Source: Chthonomonadaceae bacterium
Lineage (GTDB): Bacteria; Armatimonadota; Chthonomonadetes; Chthonomonadales; Chthonomonadaceae
Length of the DNA stretch: 41,759 bases
Assembly: GCA_025054835.1 (NCBI GenBank)
Contig: JANWZQ010000180.1
Location: 1-41,759 of the forward strand
Reading direction: 5' to 3'
The notes beneath the pieces were generated by a model, which made no database searches, was not told where the DNA came from, and saw only the letters and a program-made list of their open reading frames with translations. Made by a program: the position numbers and the translations under genes. Position 1 is the stretch's first letter, and every line of letters begins with the position of its first letter. Positions 31,088 to 39,375 of this stretch are shown piece after piece.

Positions 31088-31939
31088 TTAGAGACTGTGC
31101 TCCCGGGTAGGAAATTGCATCTGACGAACTTCCTCGACGTAGGCGCGCAACGCGTTCTCGATCTGTGTACCGACTTCAGCGTAGCGCCGGGCGTGCCGGA
31201 AAGTCCGCTGGGAGAGACCGATCAGATCGTGCCAGACCTGCACCTGCCCGTCGCAGTCCGGTCCGGCTCCGATCCCGATGGTGGGAATGGAGAGCGCCGC
31301 AGTGACCTCCGCTGCCAGTGCAGCCGGGATCGTCTCCAGCACGATCCCGATGGCGCCGGCCTCTTCCAGCGCGCGCGCATCGGCCAGAATGCGTCGGGCT
31401 GCCTCCGGGTCCTGCCCCTGAACGCGATGTCCACCCAGCATGTGCACGGACTGCGGGGTCAGGCCCAGATGGCCCATCACAGGGATTGAGGCTTCGGTCA
31501 TGCGGCGCACCGTCTCTACGAACGGCTGCCCCCCTTCGATCTTGACGGCCTGCGCGCCTCCTTCCTTGAGAAGTCGGACCGCGTTGTGAATGGCTTCTTC
31601 CGGACTGACCTGATAGCTTCCGAAGGGCATGTCCGCCAGCAGCAACGCGCGGCGTAACCCGCGACGAACTGCACGCGTGTGGTGCAGCATTTCCTCCAGC
31701 GTAACCGGAACCGTGGTGTCGTAGCCCAGAACAGTCTGACCCAGGGAGTCGCCCACCAGCACCACGTCCACTCCAGCACGGTCCGCCAGACGGGCCGCAA
31801 CGCAGTCGTAGGCAGTCACCATCACGATTTTCGGGCCCGTCTGCTTGCGCAGTTTCAGGGCCGGGATCGTGACTCGCTCCACGCCACGCGTGCCGCGCGT
31901 CTCTGGTTGGGCACCCGGCATCTGCTCCTCATCGGTCAT
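31088..31939 (-). CDS. panB: 3-methyl-2-oxobutanoate hydroxymethyltransferase
   Basis: The product, about 283 residues, makes ketopantoate from 2-oxoisovalerate and methylene-tetrahydrofolate. Key segments are VMVTAYDCVAARLADRAGVD, VLVGDSLGQTVLGYDTT with the metal-binding Asp, MPFGSYQ, VKIEGG, MGHLGLTPQ and IGIGAGPDCDGQVQVWHDLIG. ATG 31939 is favoured because AAGGAG stands nine bases upstream; the frame extends seven residues further to 31960. It is the first gene of panB-panC. The acidic N-terminal 25 residues are an unconserved extension. Confidence 0.96.
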   Translation of the reverse strand: MTDEEQMPGAQPETRGTRGVERVTIPALKLRKQTGPKIVMVTAYDCVAARLADRAGVDVVLVGDSLGQTVLGYDTTVPVTLEEMLHHTRAVRRGLRRALLLADMPFGSYQVSPEEAIHNAVRLLKEGGAQAVKIEGGQPFVETVRRMTEASIPVMGHLGLTPQSVHMLGGHRVQGQDPEAARRILADARALEEAGAIGIVLETIPAALAAEVTAALSIPTIGIGAGPDCDGQVQVWHDLIGLSQRTFRHARRYAEVGTQIENALRAYVEEVRQMQFPTREHSL

Positions 31940-31963
31940 GCACTGGCTCTCCTTACGCACGGT

Positions 31964-31993
31964 ATTCTACACAAAGTGTGACGCCTGCGTCAA
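31964..31993 (-). promoter_or_regulatory. panBC promoter with overlapping palindrome
   Basis: On the minus strand TTGACG (31993-31988) and TAGAAT (31969-31964) are separated by 18 bases. A perfect 14-base palindrome, TGACGCCTGCGTCA (31979-31992), overlaps the -35 and is placed where a repressor would block the polymerase. The start would be near 31957, only about 18 bases before panB. Confidence 0.5.
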
Positions 31994-32128
31994 CCGGGCC
32001 GACACCGGAGTCCTGTTTCCGGACTACTACGATGGAGGCAGGAGAGCGATACCGTGCAACCGTAATGAAGTAAGGCGCGGGTCGGGTGCGTGCGCTCGCG
32101 CCAACGACGGACAACAGGAGAGAATAAA

Positions 32129-33208
32129 GTGAATTCTAAGGCAAATGATCCTACCCGGTTGCGCGCGGGTATCATCGGGTGCGGATGGTTCGGACGGGTG
32201 CACCTGGAACGCCTGAGCGAGATCCCCGGCATAGCCGTCTGTGCCGTGAGCGATCCGGACCCGGCAGCGCGTCGCAAACTGGCAGAGCGTGTGCCGGAAC
32301 TGATGCGCGACCAGCAGGGCACGGATGTTGCCGATTACGCTTCCGCCGAAGAACTTATGCAGCATCCCGGTCTGGACTTTGTGGTCATCGCATCACCGAA
32401 CCGATGGCACGTGCCGCAGGTGCTTGCGGCTCTCGAACATGGTCTGCATGTGCTGTGCGAGAAACCTCTCTCTCTGGTTCCGGAAGAGGTAACACAGGTA
32501 GCGGAGGCCACGGAACGCAGTGACCGGATCGTGGCCATTGCGTATCAGTCGCGCTACCGACGCGACTCCCGGCTCCTGCGTGAGGCCCTGCGCTCAGGAC
32601 GGTGGGGCCGGATCACCTCGATCGATGTGTTCGCCTGTGAGGACTGGGTCACACCCAATGTTGGCACGTGGCGTCACGACCCGGAGCGCTGCCCCGGGGG
32701 CTACTTTGGAGACGCCAACGGGCATCAGCTGGACCTGCTGTTCCATGTGACTGGCCTGGAGGCTTCACGTCTGCGCGCTACCATGGAGAACCGCGGCACG
32801 CCGGTGCCCATTGTGACCTGGGGGGAGGCCCGATTGCGCCCGCAGAGCGCCGCAACAGCTCCTCCAAGGCAGACCGACGACGTACCATTTACCTTCACTT
32901 TTGTGGGCGATGCGAAACACTGGCGCGAGGAGATCAGTATTCAGACGGAACGCGCCGACTTCGTCATGCGCAACACCCGCCTGCTCTGGACAGACAGTTC
33001 CGCAGATCTGCGTCCCTTCACCGAGGAGGATCTGAGCCTGAGTGCGCCCGTCACGTCGGATACTCCGGACAGCGCGTTTGTGCGCGCCCTGCGAGGGGGC
33101 GAGCCCGTTGTCTCCGCGCCGGGCACTGTCTGGCCCGTGCTACGCTTCACTCTGGGCGCACTGGCCTCGGCAGCGCAGGGAGGTGTAGAGCAGCACATGA
33201 CAACATGA
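32129..33208 (+). CDS. Gfo/Idh/MocA family oxidoreductase
   Basis: The 359-residue protein has an N-terminal Rossmann fold (AGIIGCGWFGRVHLERL, GxGxxG) followed by FVVIASPNRWHVPQVLAALEHGLHVLCEKPLS, which contains the conserved catalytic-site EKP. The substrate domain includes GGYFGDANGHQLDLLFHVTG, with the conserved Asp and His of the family. Such enzymes oxidise or reduce sugars, inositols or related alcohols with NAD(P). GTG 32129 is chosen because GGAGAG lies six bases upstream. Its substrate is not predictable from the neighbours. Confidence 0.9.
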   Translation: MNSKANDPTRLRAGIIGCGWFGRVHLERLSEIPGIAVCAVSDPDPAARRKLAERVPELMRDQQGTDVADYASAEELMQHPGLDFVVIASPNRWHVPQVLAALEHGLHVLCEKPLSLVPEEVTQVAEATERSDRIVAIAYQSRYRRDSRLLREALRSGRWGRITSIDVFACEDWVTPNVGTWRHDPERCPGGYFGDANGHQLDLLFHVTGLEASRLRATMENRGTPVPIVTWGEARLRPQSAATAPPRQTDDVPFTFTFVGDAKHWREEISIQTERADFVMRNTRLLWTDSSADLRPFTEEDLSLSAPVTSDTPDSAFVRALRGGEPVVSAPGTVWPVLRFTLGALASAAQGGVEQHMTT

Positions 33209-33390
33209 TTCGGGGAGGCAGGAAAAAATATCAGTAATCAGTGATGTTTGTGGAACTGCCACAGAGCCGCAGGCGTAAACGCTTTTGAACAGAAACGCCG
33301 ATGCAGGATGCACGGCACATCCAGTCCGGTGGACTGGAGAATTTCCCATTTTGCGCGACCGCTTTGCACGGTCAAAAAGGAGAGACGCTC

Positions 33391-33891
33391 GTGAAAGTCA
33401 TGGTCAAACTGGGACTGCTGGCGCTGGCATTGTGCGCCGCGCCTGTGGCACGCGCCGAAGACATCGTGGACACCGCGGTCAAAGCAGGCAATTTCAAGAC
33501 GCTGGTCGCGGCAGTCAAGGCTGCGGATCTGGTCGAAACGCTCAAGGGAGATGGACCGTTCACCGTGTTCGCCCCGACAGATGCAGCCTTCAAGAAAGTG
33601 CCTGCAAAGGTACTTAACTTCCTGCTGAAGCCGGAAAACAAGTCGGCTCTGGTCAAGGTACTGACCTACCATGTGGTGTCCGGCAAGGTTATGTCCTCCG
33701 ATGTGAAGACCGGCGACGTGGCCACCGTTCAGGGCGAGAAGATCAAGCTGAAGGCGGGCAAGGGCGGTGTGACGGTCAACAGGGCCAAGGTGATCAAGGC
33801 AGATATTGAGGCCGACAACGGGGTGATCCATGTGATCGACACCGTGATCATCCCGCCGTCGCTGAACAAGACGATCGCCAACATCAAGTAA
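33391..33891 (+). CDS. Secreted fasciclin (FAS1) domain protein
   Basis: The 166-residue product has a signal peptide (residues 1-22, ending ARA) and one FAS1 domain carrying both family motifs, [13 protein letters not shown] (H1) and [13 protein letters not shown] (H2), with a central YHVV. FAS1 domains mediate adhesion or matrix attachment. The start is GTG 33391 with AAAGGAGAG upstream; ATG 33400 is an alternative. A clear terminator follows, so it is probably a monocistronic unit. Confidence 0.93.
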   Translation: MKVMVKLGLLALALCAAPVARAEDIVDTAVKAGNFKTLVAAVKAADLVETLKGDGPFTVFAPTDAAFKKVPAKVLNFLLKPENKSALVKVLTYHVVSGKVMSSDVKTGDVATVQGEKIKLKAGKGGVTVNRAKVIKADIEADNGVIHVIDTVIIPPSLNKTIANIK

Positions 33892-33917
33892 GCGTCATCT
33901 GACTCCTGCAACCCGCT

Positions 33918-33985
33918 TGAGGAACGTATGTTTCCTCACGGTAGCCGGAAGACTGCCTGACCCACTTCCGGCTACCGCTATTTTT
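33918..33985 (+). terminator. Tandem hairpins and T-tract ending the FAS1 gene
   Basis: A 7-base stem (33918-33924 with 33932-33938) abuts a perfect 13-base stem (33939-33951 with 33965-33977, 13-base loop), followed by CTATTTTT. The second hairpin plus T-tract is a rho-independent terminator. Confidence 0.75.
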
Positions 33986-34210
33986 CACGAACCGGACCTC
34001 CAGTGCGAACCGTCCGGTTTCAACCTTGCTCCCATGTGTCTCGACCCCGCAGAGGCGCCACAGGGCAGCGATCAGTATCACGGTCAGCAGCATGCCAGAC
34101 TCGTGCGCCCATTGTGAGCAACCTCTGGAACAACCGTCCTGCTCTTCAGACACTGCCAGCCTCTCTTTCCCGGTCTGCTGTGAGATGGCCCGCACACCAC
34201 ACGGGTCTCG
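33986..34210. other. Intergenic stretch with a third inverted repeat
   Basis: No gene is credible between the terminator and birA. An 8-base inverted repeat, AACCGGAC (33990-33997) and GTCCGGTT (34012-34019), adds a third hairpin to the series. Nothing else recognisable is seen. Confidence 0.4.
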
Positions 34211-35050
34211 TCACAGGAGACATTGCTTCTGCACGTCGGAGATCACGTGGTGTGACAGAGCCTGATCCTGTTCTCGCAACGAGGTAGCCGTGTGGATCGA
34301 AAGCACCCGGGCATCCGGGAGGGCCAGCAACAGCGCCCCCTGCGTATCCACACCTACTGCGACGCCTGCCACCGTCTGCCCTTCGATTTCCGTGGCGTAG
34401 TGCCGACCCGGGGTCTGGTCGAAGGCGCGCCACCGTTCCAGAATAGCCTCGGGGCCCTGCTCCCGCCAGATACTGGCCCAGAGACACAGGGAGGCCGGGA
34501 CCTGCTCCCCCAGTGTGCGCCAGTCGGGACAGGGAAGCCCTTCGCGATGCAACGAAGTGGCCAGGCGGGCGATCCCGTCCGGGAAGTGTGTGGTGCTCAG
34601 GTTGATCCCGACACCGATCAGGGCCACCCAGTCCTGGTCTGGAGCCTGTATCATCTCGATGAGGATCCCGCCCAGCTTGCGGCGATTGAGCAGCAGGTCA
34701 TTGGGCCACTTCAGACCAAGTGCGGCCGGAGCACCTGCCATGGCAGGCGTGCACAGGGGGAGGAGAACATCGAGGACGGCCACACCGGCCAGTAGAGCCA
34801 GGGTACCTGCCTGTTCCGGGTGGGTGCGCGGGTGTCGGAAGTAGTAGGTGGCGTTCAGATTCGCCCCGGGCTCCGCGTACCAGTCCCGGCCTCTCTGTCC
34901 GCGCCCGGCGATCTGCTCCCGGGCGATCACGCCCGCGGGATGCGGCCTGCCGGCAGAATCAAAGCATACCCGACCGGACCGGACGTTCTCCCGGGCCACA
35001 TCCATGGTGGAGGTGACACGGTCATGGACGTCCACGATGATGCGATACAT
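34211..35050 (-). CDS. birA: Biotin--[acetyl-CoA-carboxylase] ligase, catalytic domain only
   Basis: The 279-residue enzyme activates biotin and attaches it to carboxylase carrier proteins. The catalytic signatures are VTSTMDVA, REQIAGRGQRGRDWYAEPGANL (biotinyl-AMP loop), LKWPNDLLLNRRKLGGIL and GVGINLS. No N-terminal helix-turn-helix is present, so this is a class I ligase that cannot act as the BirA repressor. The start is ATG 35050, one base after the nadC stop, so nadC and birA are tightly coupled. Confidence 0.93.
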   Translation of the reverse strand: MYRIIVDVHDRVTSTMDVARENVRSGRVCFDSAGRPHPAGVIAREQIAGRGQRGRDWYAEPGANLNATYYFRHPRTHPEQAGTLALLAGVAVLDVLLPLCTPAMAGAPAALGLKWPNDLLLNRRKLGGILIEMIQAPDQDWVALIGVGINLSTTHFPDGIARLATSLHREGLPCPDWRTLGEQVPASLCLWASIWREQGPEAILERWRAFDQTPGRHYATEIEGQTVAGVAVGVDTQGALLLALPDARVLSIHTATSLREQDQALSHHVISDVQKQCLL

Positions 35051-35051
35051 C

Positions 35052-35906
35052 TCATCCACAGTTCTGAGGCAATGAGGAGAGCTCCAGGCTGATGTCAACT
35101 GCCGGTGCCGAGTGCGTCAGTGCTCCTACCGAGATGATATCCACTCCAGTCTGCGCGATGGCGGCAACCGTCTGCTCGTTCACGCCCCCGCTCGCTTCCG
35201 TCACGGCCCGCCCGGCGACGCGCTTCACGGCCTGCTGCAGGGTGGGCAGATCCATATTGTCCAGCAACAGGATCTGCGCCCCGGCCTGCAGGGCCTCGTC
35301 CACCTGCTCCAGCGTGGCGCACTCCACGGTGATGGTCATGGTGTGTGGTGCTCGGGTCGCTGCCTGCACAGCCGCGGTAATACTGCCGCAGGCCTGGATA
35401 TGATTATCCTTGATCAGGACGGCATCGTAGAGGCCCGAGCGGTGATTGAACCCGCCCCCTGTGCGCACCGCGTACTTCTCCAGCGCACGCAACCCCGGTG
35501 TGGTCTTGCGCGTGTCCGCGATCCGGGCGTGCGTTCCCTGCACCAGCGCCACAAAGCGGGACGTGCGCGTGGCAATGCCGCTCAGGCGTTGCACAAAGTT
35601 CAACGCCACACGCTCACCGGTCAGTATCGCCTGCGCCCGTCCCGTGATCTCGCATAGCAGGTCGCCGCTCCGGAAGGATGCCCCTTCGGCCAGCAACGCA
35701 CGGAACTGCAACGAGGGGTCTACCTGGCGGAAAACCTCCTGTGCTACGGGCAGGCCTGCGACGACCCCATCCTGCCTGGCGAGCATCACGGCATGCGCCT
35801 GCGCCTCCGCAGGAACAGTCAGCAGGGTTGTGATATCTCCGGTTCCAACGTCTTCCTGAAGCGCTCGACGGACGGTCTCCACATAATCAGAAGGCAGATA
35901 CGGCAT
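35052..35906 (-). CDS. nadC: Nicotinate-nucleotide pyrophosphorylase (quinolinate phosphoribosyltransferase)
   Basis: The 284-residue enzyme converts quinolinate and PRPP to nicotinate mononucleotide. It shows the family pattern from DVGTGDIT near the N-terminus through LNFVQRLSGIATRTS, DTRKTTPGLRALEKYAVRTGGGFNHR, LIKDNH, VECATLEQVDEALQAGAQILLLDNM and EASGGVNEQTV to VDIISVGALTHS. GGAG lies seven bases before the ATG. It sits between the STAS-Usp gene (41-base gap) and birA (one-base gap). Confidence 0.97.
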   Translation of the reverse strand: MPYLPSDYVETVRRALQEDVGTGDITTLLTVPAEAQAHAVMLARQDGVVAGLPVAQEVFRQVDPSLQFRALLAEGASFRSGDLLCEITGRAQAILTGERVALNFVQRLSGIATRTSRFVALVQGTHARIADTRKTTPGLRALEKYAVRTGGGFNHRSGLYDAVLIKDNHIQACGSITAAVQAATRAPHTMTITVECATLEQVDEALQAGAQILLLDNMDLPTLQQAVKRVAGRAVTEASGGVNEQTVAAIAQTGVDIISVGALTHSAPAVDISLELSSLPQNCG

Positions 35907-35947
35907 ATGCAGGCTCCGGGGAGACGCTCATCGAGAGTGATCGTCCC

Positions 35948-36739
35948 TCACTTGCGCTTACCCCGTCCGATCACCACTTCGCAGGGCGCACGCTTGATCA
36001 GGGTTTCCACAATGCTCTGCAGGTGCTCGCTGGCCTCGTCCTGTTCCGGGTATTGCGACACGCCCAGCACGACCCGTTCGGCGCCGCACTGTTTCAGGAA
36101 GCTGACGATCCCATCGCTGGCTTCCCGCACCTTCTCCAGATGTGTGTTGACCGGCACGTTGTGCGTCTTCAGGATCCGGTGTGCCTGATCCAGCGATGCC
36201 TGTGCAGCCTGTTCTGCCTCTCCCATAGGAGCGTTGAGAGGCAGGTTCCGGGCGACTTCCAGGAAGTAGACCAGCAGCACCTCATGATGACCTGCTCTGG
36301 CCAGCAGGGCCGCCAGTTCCGCGCCGTAGGTCAGGTCCATGTCGCCCAGAAGCGGCACGACCAGCAATGCGCCATGCTTGCCGTTACCGGCGACGCCCTG
36401 TGTCCTGCTGGAGAGGCGCAGAGAACACCGTGCCTCCTCGATCGAATGTGCAATGGGTAACTGGGAACGTACCCCGGGGATGGATTTGCACACCGAGAGC
36501 ACTTTCTCCGGAAGGTTTGCAACGATGATCCGGGAGTGCGCGGCCTCGATGTCGTTCATGGCATCCAGAAATGTACGGGCCCCGCCTTCGGAGATGTCTT
36601 CCAGTTCCGAACAGTCGATAATAATTCCCTGAGGATACTCTTGCAGCAACAGGTTGGCCGCCGCCTTGATGGCCTTCCACTGGTTCTTGTGCAGTGAGCC
36701 GGAGAGGCTCAACACGTCGTCTTTGGACTTGATGATCAT
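35948..36739 (-). CDS. STAS-Usp fusion protein
   Basis: The 263-residue protein joins two signalling folds. Residues 1-105 form a STAS domain (anti-sigma factor antagonist type) with GIIIDCSELEDISEGGARTFLDAM; Ser50 falls where SpoIIAA-like proteins are phosphorylated. Residues about 120-263 resemble a universal stress protein domain: ALLVVPLLGDMDLTYGAELAALL at the start and AERVVLGVSQ then CEVVIGRGKR at the end. The glycine-rich G-x2-G-x9-G ATP loop of Usp is not evident. The start is ATG 36739, which has GAGGAGCGAGAAAG just upstream. It is divergent from a sensor kinase and precedes nadC. No anti-sigma kinase is adjacent. Confidence 0.75.
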   Translation of the reverse strand: MIIKSKDDVLSLSGSLHKNQWKAIKAAANLLLQEYPQGIIIDCSELEDISEGGARTFLDAMNDIEAAHSRIIVANLPEKVLSVCKSIPGVRSQLPIAHSIEEARCSLRLSSRTQGVAGNGKHGALLVVPLLGDMDLTYGAELAALLARAGHHEVLLVYFLEVARNLPLNAPMGEAEQAAQASLDQAHRILKTHNVPVNTHLEKVREASDGIVSFLKQCGAERVVLGVSQYPEQDEASEHLQSIVETLIKRAPCEVVIGRGKRK

Positions 36740-37065
36740 TCTTTCTCGCTCCTCACAGCCCGGTTGCCAGCCCATCCCCATGAGCAGCACGCCCCGGTGC
36801 TGCTACGGTTCGCGATGGGGGCGCCCTGCCGGGCCGTTGGATAGTATACCCTGCGCGCTTCTGCCGTCTCTGGCAGACATGCCCGGCACCCCGGTCTCCC
36901 TCAGGATCTCTCCTGCAAACCGTATGCCACTTCCTCCAGCAGGGACCATGTGCCCGGATGCGCAGGAAATGGTCTGGTGTAGCGTGAACCTGACCTCATA
37001 CGTGTGCAGCATCGTCATGAGGAGAGCGCAAACCTGCTGACCTTGATTCCAGAGGTGTTTCCCGT
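36740..37065. other. Divergent control region between STAS-Usp and the sensor kinase
   Basis: The region holds a minus-strand -10 (TATACT, 36848-36843) and, in the resulting leader, a nested hairpin: CCCCAT (36776-36781) pairs with ATGGGG (36815-36820) around AGCAGCAC (36783-36790) pairing with GTGCTGCT (36797-36804). No gene is convincing; a minus-strand frame over about 36803-37020 has no ribosome site. I saw no clear promoter for the kinase. Confidence 0.45.
36843..36848 (-). promoter_or_regulatory. -10 element for the STAS-Usp operon
   Basis: Reading the minus strand gives GTATACTATCC, the same 11 bases found at the yajQ -10. A matching -35 is not evident. Transcription would begin near 36836, leaving a leader of roughly 100 bases with the nested hairpin. 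Confidence 0.35.
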
Positions 37066-39375
37066 ATGAAATCGCCGCGCACAGCCCGGTTGCTGCAACA
37101 TGCGTTGTGTGGTCTCTGTCTGGCTCTCTGCCTCTGGTTATTCGTGGACAACGCGCTGCAGGCATCCTTCGTCCCAACACGCCTGCTATCTCTGTTCGCC
37201 TCGTTTGTCATTGCTGTTCTCTCGCTGTTGCTACTGGGTCTACGTCCTGCGCAATGTTCCGCCTGCGTGATGGCCCTCTACCTGATGGCCCTTGCCGTTC
37301 TGGCGCGTGACAATATGGCCGGATTGAGTGCGCTCGCACCGTTCGCTCTGGATAGGGAGCGACCGGGTGCCGTGCACTTCCGACCGGTGCATCTGGTCTG
37401 GATTACCATTCTGGGGACCGCTCCCCTGCTTTTCGCAGGGCTCGTTGTCGGCAGGCCCGCGCAGGGGCCGTTCCGGATCCGCCGCATGGTAATGGCCGGA
37501 GGCCTGATCCTGATTCTGGCTGTCGGACAGGCCCTGTTCATCATTCTGGGCTCTCGTGGGGCGCTGCATGTGGTGGCGTTGACGCCCCTGGCACTGCGCT
37601 TGCATTTCCCGCAGCATCAATTGTTGCTCTACGCGGCGCCATTCCTGATGCTGCAGCAACTGATTGCTCTGGGGGTGCTCTGGAAGCACTATCAGGAACA
37701 GCCTGAGGGCCGCCGGATGGCCCTCCTGAGCGTGGTCGGGATTGCAACGCTGTTTACAGCGCTCTGCATCATCAATAACTCGTTGCCGACTCCGCTGACC
37801 GGTCTGCTTGCCAACCTCTGTGCGTACCTCATTCCGATCGTTTTTGTATGGGCTACAGAACGATACGCACTGTTCGACATCAAAATCACCGTGCGCCGTG
37901 TGGTGCGCTACGCGCTGGCCCGGCAGATCCTGACCGCGATGACCCTTGGTCCGTTGCTCGTTCTGACATTTCTGCTGGGTTTCTATTTCAACCCGGGGCG
38001 GATCGGGAGCAACATGACCGCCGGGGGCTTTGTCCCCGATTGGCGCGATGCCCTGCAGCAGCAGGGCGTGATCCCCTGCCTGATTCTTTTCGGTGTGTTT
38101 GCAGCAATGCTTGCGTTACGCCTACCCCTGTTACGCTGGCTGGATCGCGCCTACTTCCGTGAGGTCTACAATGCGCAGGAGATCCTCAACCGGGTGGGGC
38201 GTTCGCTGGTTGGCCTGTCGGACCCGCAGGAGATCGCCCGGCGCGCTCTGGCGGGGATCGATGCGGCATTGCATCCTGTATGTGCGCTGTTACTGGTTGC
38301 CGACGGCGAGCGGGCGCAGCGTATCGGTATGCAGGGCATCGTGCCCTGCATACCTCTGCTGGAGGATCCTTCTCTGTTGCGGGTCGATCAGGTGACGGAG
38401 ATCGGGCCTGCCGGGAGGGGACCGTTGAGACCACCGAACCTGCCGGGGGACCTGTCGGCGCAGATACACGCGTCGTTGCAGGAGGCAAGGATCCGGATGA
38501 TCCTGCCCTTGCGGGAGGAAGAGCGTACTACCGGGGTGCTGTTGCTCGGGGAAAAGGCTTCCGGGGTCGAGTACACTCCGGACGACATCGAGATCCTGCA
38601 GGCGCTCGCAGCACATATTGCGCTGGCCTTGCTGAGCGCACGCCTCAATCAAGAGTTGCTACAGCAGGGCACACGAGAATTGACTGCGCGCTCTGCCGAC
38701 TTCATTGCGCAGATCGAGCGTGAACGGCGCCTGCTGGCTGCTGATCTGCACGACCAGACTCTGCCAGAACTGCGGGCACTTCTCGCTGACCTGCACGCTC
38801 TTGAGGAACAGCAGACGTCGTCGGGGCCAGATCGGGCCGGTCGTGTGACAGGACCTACCCCGCGCGTGATGGCCGAGCACCTGCGTGTGGCGATCGAGAA
38901 CATCCGGGATATGATGGAGAGCCTGCGCCCCTCTGCGCTGGAGATGCTCGGCCTCCTGCCTGCTCTGGAGAACGAGTTGCGCAAGTCCGCGGCGCGTGCG
39001 CGACCACCCATTGTGCCACAGTTTCATGCTGCGCCGGAAGTCAGTGGGTGTGTGCTGGACGCGTTCGCGGAAGTCTCGGTCTTCCGGATCATGCAGGAGG
39101 GCGTGAACAATGCCTGTCGCCACGCTGGCGCGCAGACTGTTCGTGTCGAGGTGCGCGTTGACGGGGGGGACTGGGTACTGACCGTGGAGGATGACGGACA
39201 CGGTCTACCCCCGGAAGGGGAGCGCCATCAGGGACACGGGCTGGAGAACATGCGCTATCGGGCCGGGTTGATCCATGCGCAGGTGTCATGGTCTACCCCG
39301 GAGAGTGGAAGGGGAACGCGCATGGAGCTACGCGTTCCGCTACGTCACTCCGGGGTTTCACACGCAGCCCCCTGA
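37066..39375 (+). CDS. Orphan NarL-type sensor histidine kinase, multi-TM plus GAF
   Basis: The 769-residue protein has eight to nine hydrophobic helices in residues 1-370, resembling a membrane sensor module. A GAF-like domain follows (about 375-535: EILNRVGRSLVGLSDPQEIARRAL to EILQALAAHIALALL), then a HisKA_3 domain with H562 in LLAADLHDQTLPELR and a HATPase domain with N-box EGVNNACRHAGA and G-boxes VEDDGHGL and GHGLENMRYRA. Such kinases normally signal to LuxR/NarL response regulators; none is present here. AGAGGTG precedes the ATG. The last six codons overlap the end of the convergent glgB gene. Confidence 0.93.
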   Translation: MKSPRTARLLQHALCGLCLALCLWLFVDNALQASFVPTRLLSLFASFVIAVLSLLLLGLRPAQCSACVMALYLMALAVLARDNMAGLSALAPFALDRERPGAVHFRPVHLVWITILGTAPLLFAGLVVGRPAQGPFRIRRMVMAGGLILILAVGQALFIILGSRGALHVVALTPLALRLHFPQHQLLLYAAPFLMLQQLIALGVLWKHYQEQPEGRRMALLSVVGIATLFTALCIINNSLPTPLTGLLANLCAYLIPIVFVWATERYALFDIKITVRRVVRYALARQILTAMTLGPLLVLTFLLGFYFNPGRIGSNMTAGGFVPDWRDALQQQGVIPCLILFGVFAAMLALRLPLLRWLDRAYFREVYNAQEILNRVGRSLVGLSDPQEIARRALAGIDAALHPVCALLLVADGERAQRIGMQGIVPCIPLLEDPSLLRVDQVTEIGPAGRGPLRPPNLPGDLSAQIHASLQEARIRMILPLREEERTTGVLLLGEKASGVEYTPDDIEILQALAAHIALALLSARLNQELLQQGTRELTARSADFIAQIERERRLLAADLHDQTLPELRALLADLHALEEQQTSSGPDRAGRVTGPTPRVMAEHLRVAIENIRDMMESLRPSALEMLGLLPALENELRKSAARARPPIVPQFHAAPEVSGCVLDAFAEVSVFRIMQEGVNNACRHAGAQTVRVEVRVDGGDWVLTVEDDGHGLPPEGERHQGHGLENMRYRAGLIHAQVSWSTPESGRGTRMELRVPLRHSGVSHAAP

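Noticed and set aside
33884-34195. 103-residue minus-strand frame after birA with a short hydrophobic segment
   Set aside because: It runs through the tandem hairpins and terminator of the FAS1 gene and has no ribosome site; not supported, though not excluded.
36803-37180. 125-residue minus-strand frame in the STAS-Usp/kinase gap
   Set aside because: No ribosome site, overlaps the kinase start and the presumed promoter; the sequence resembles no family I know.
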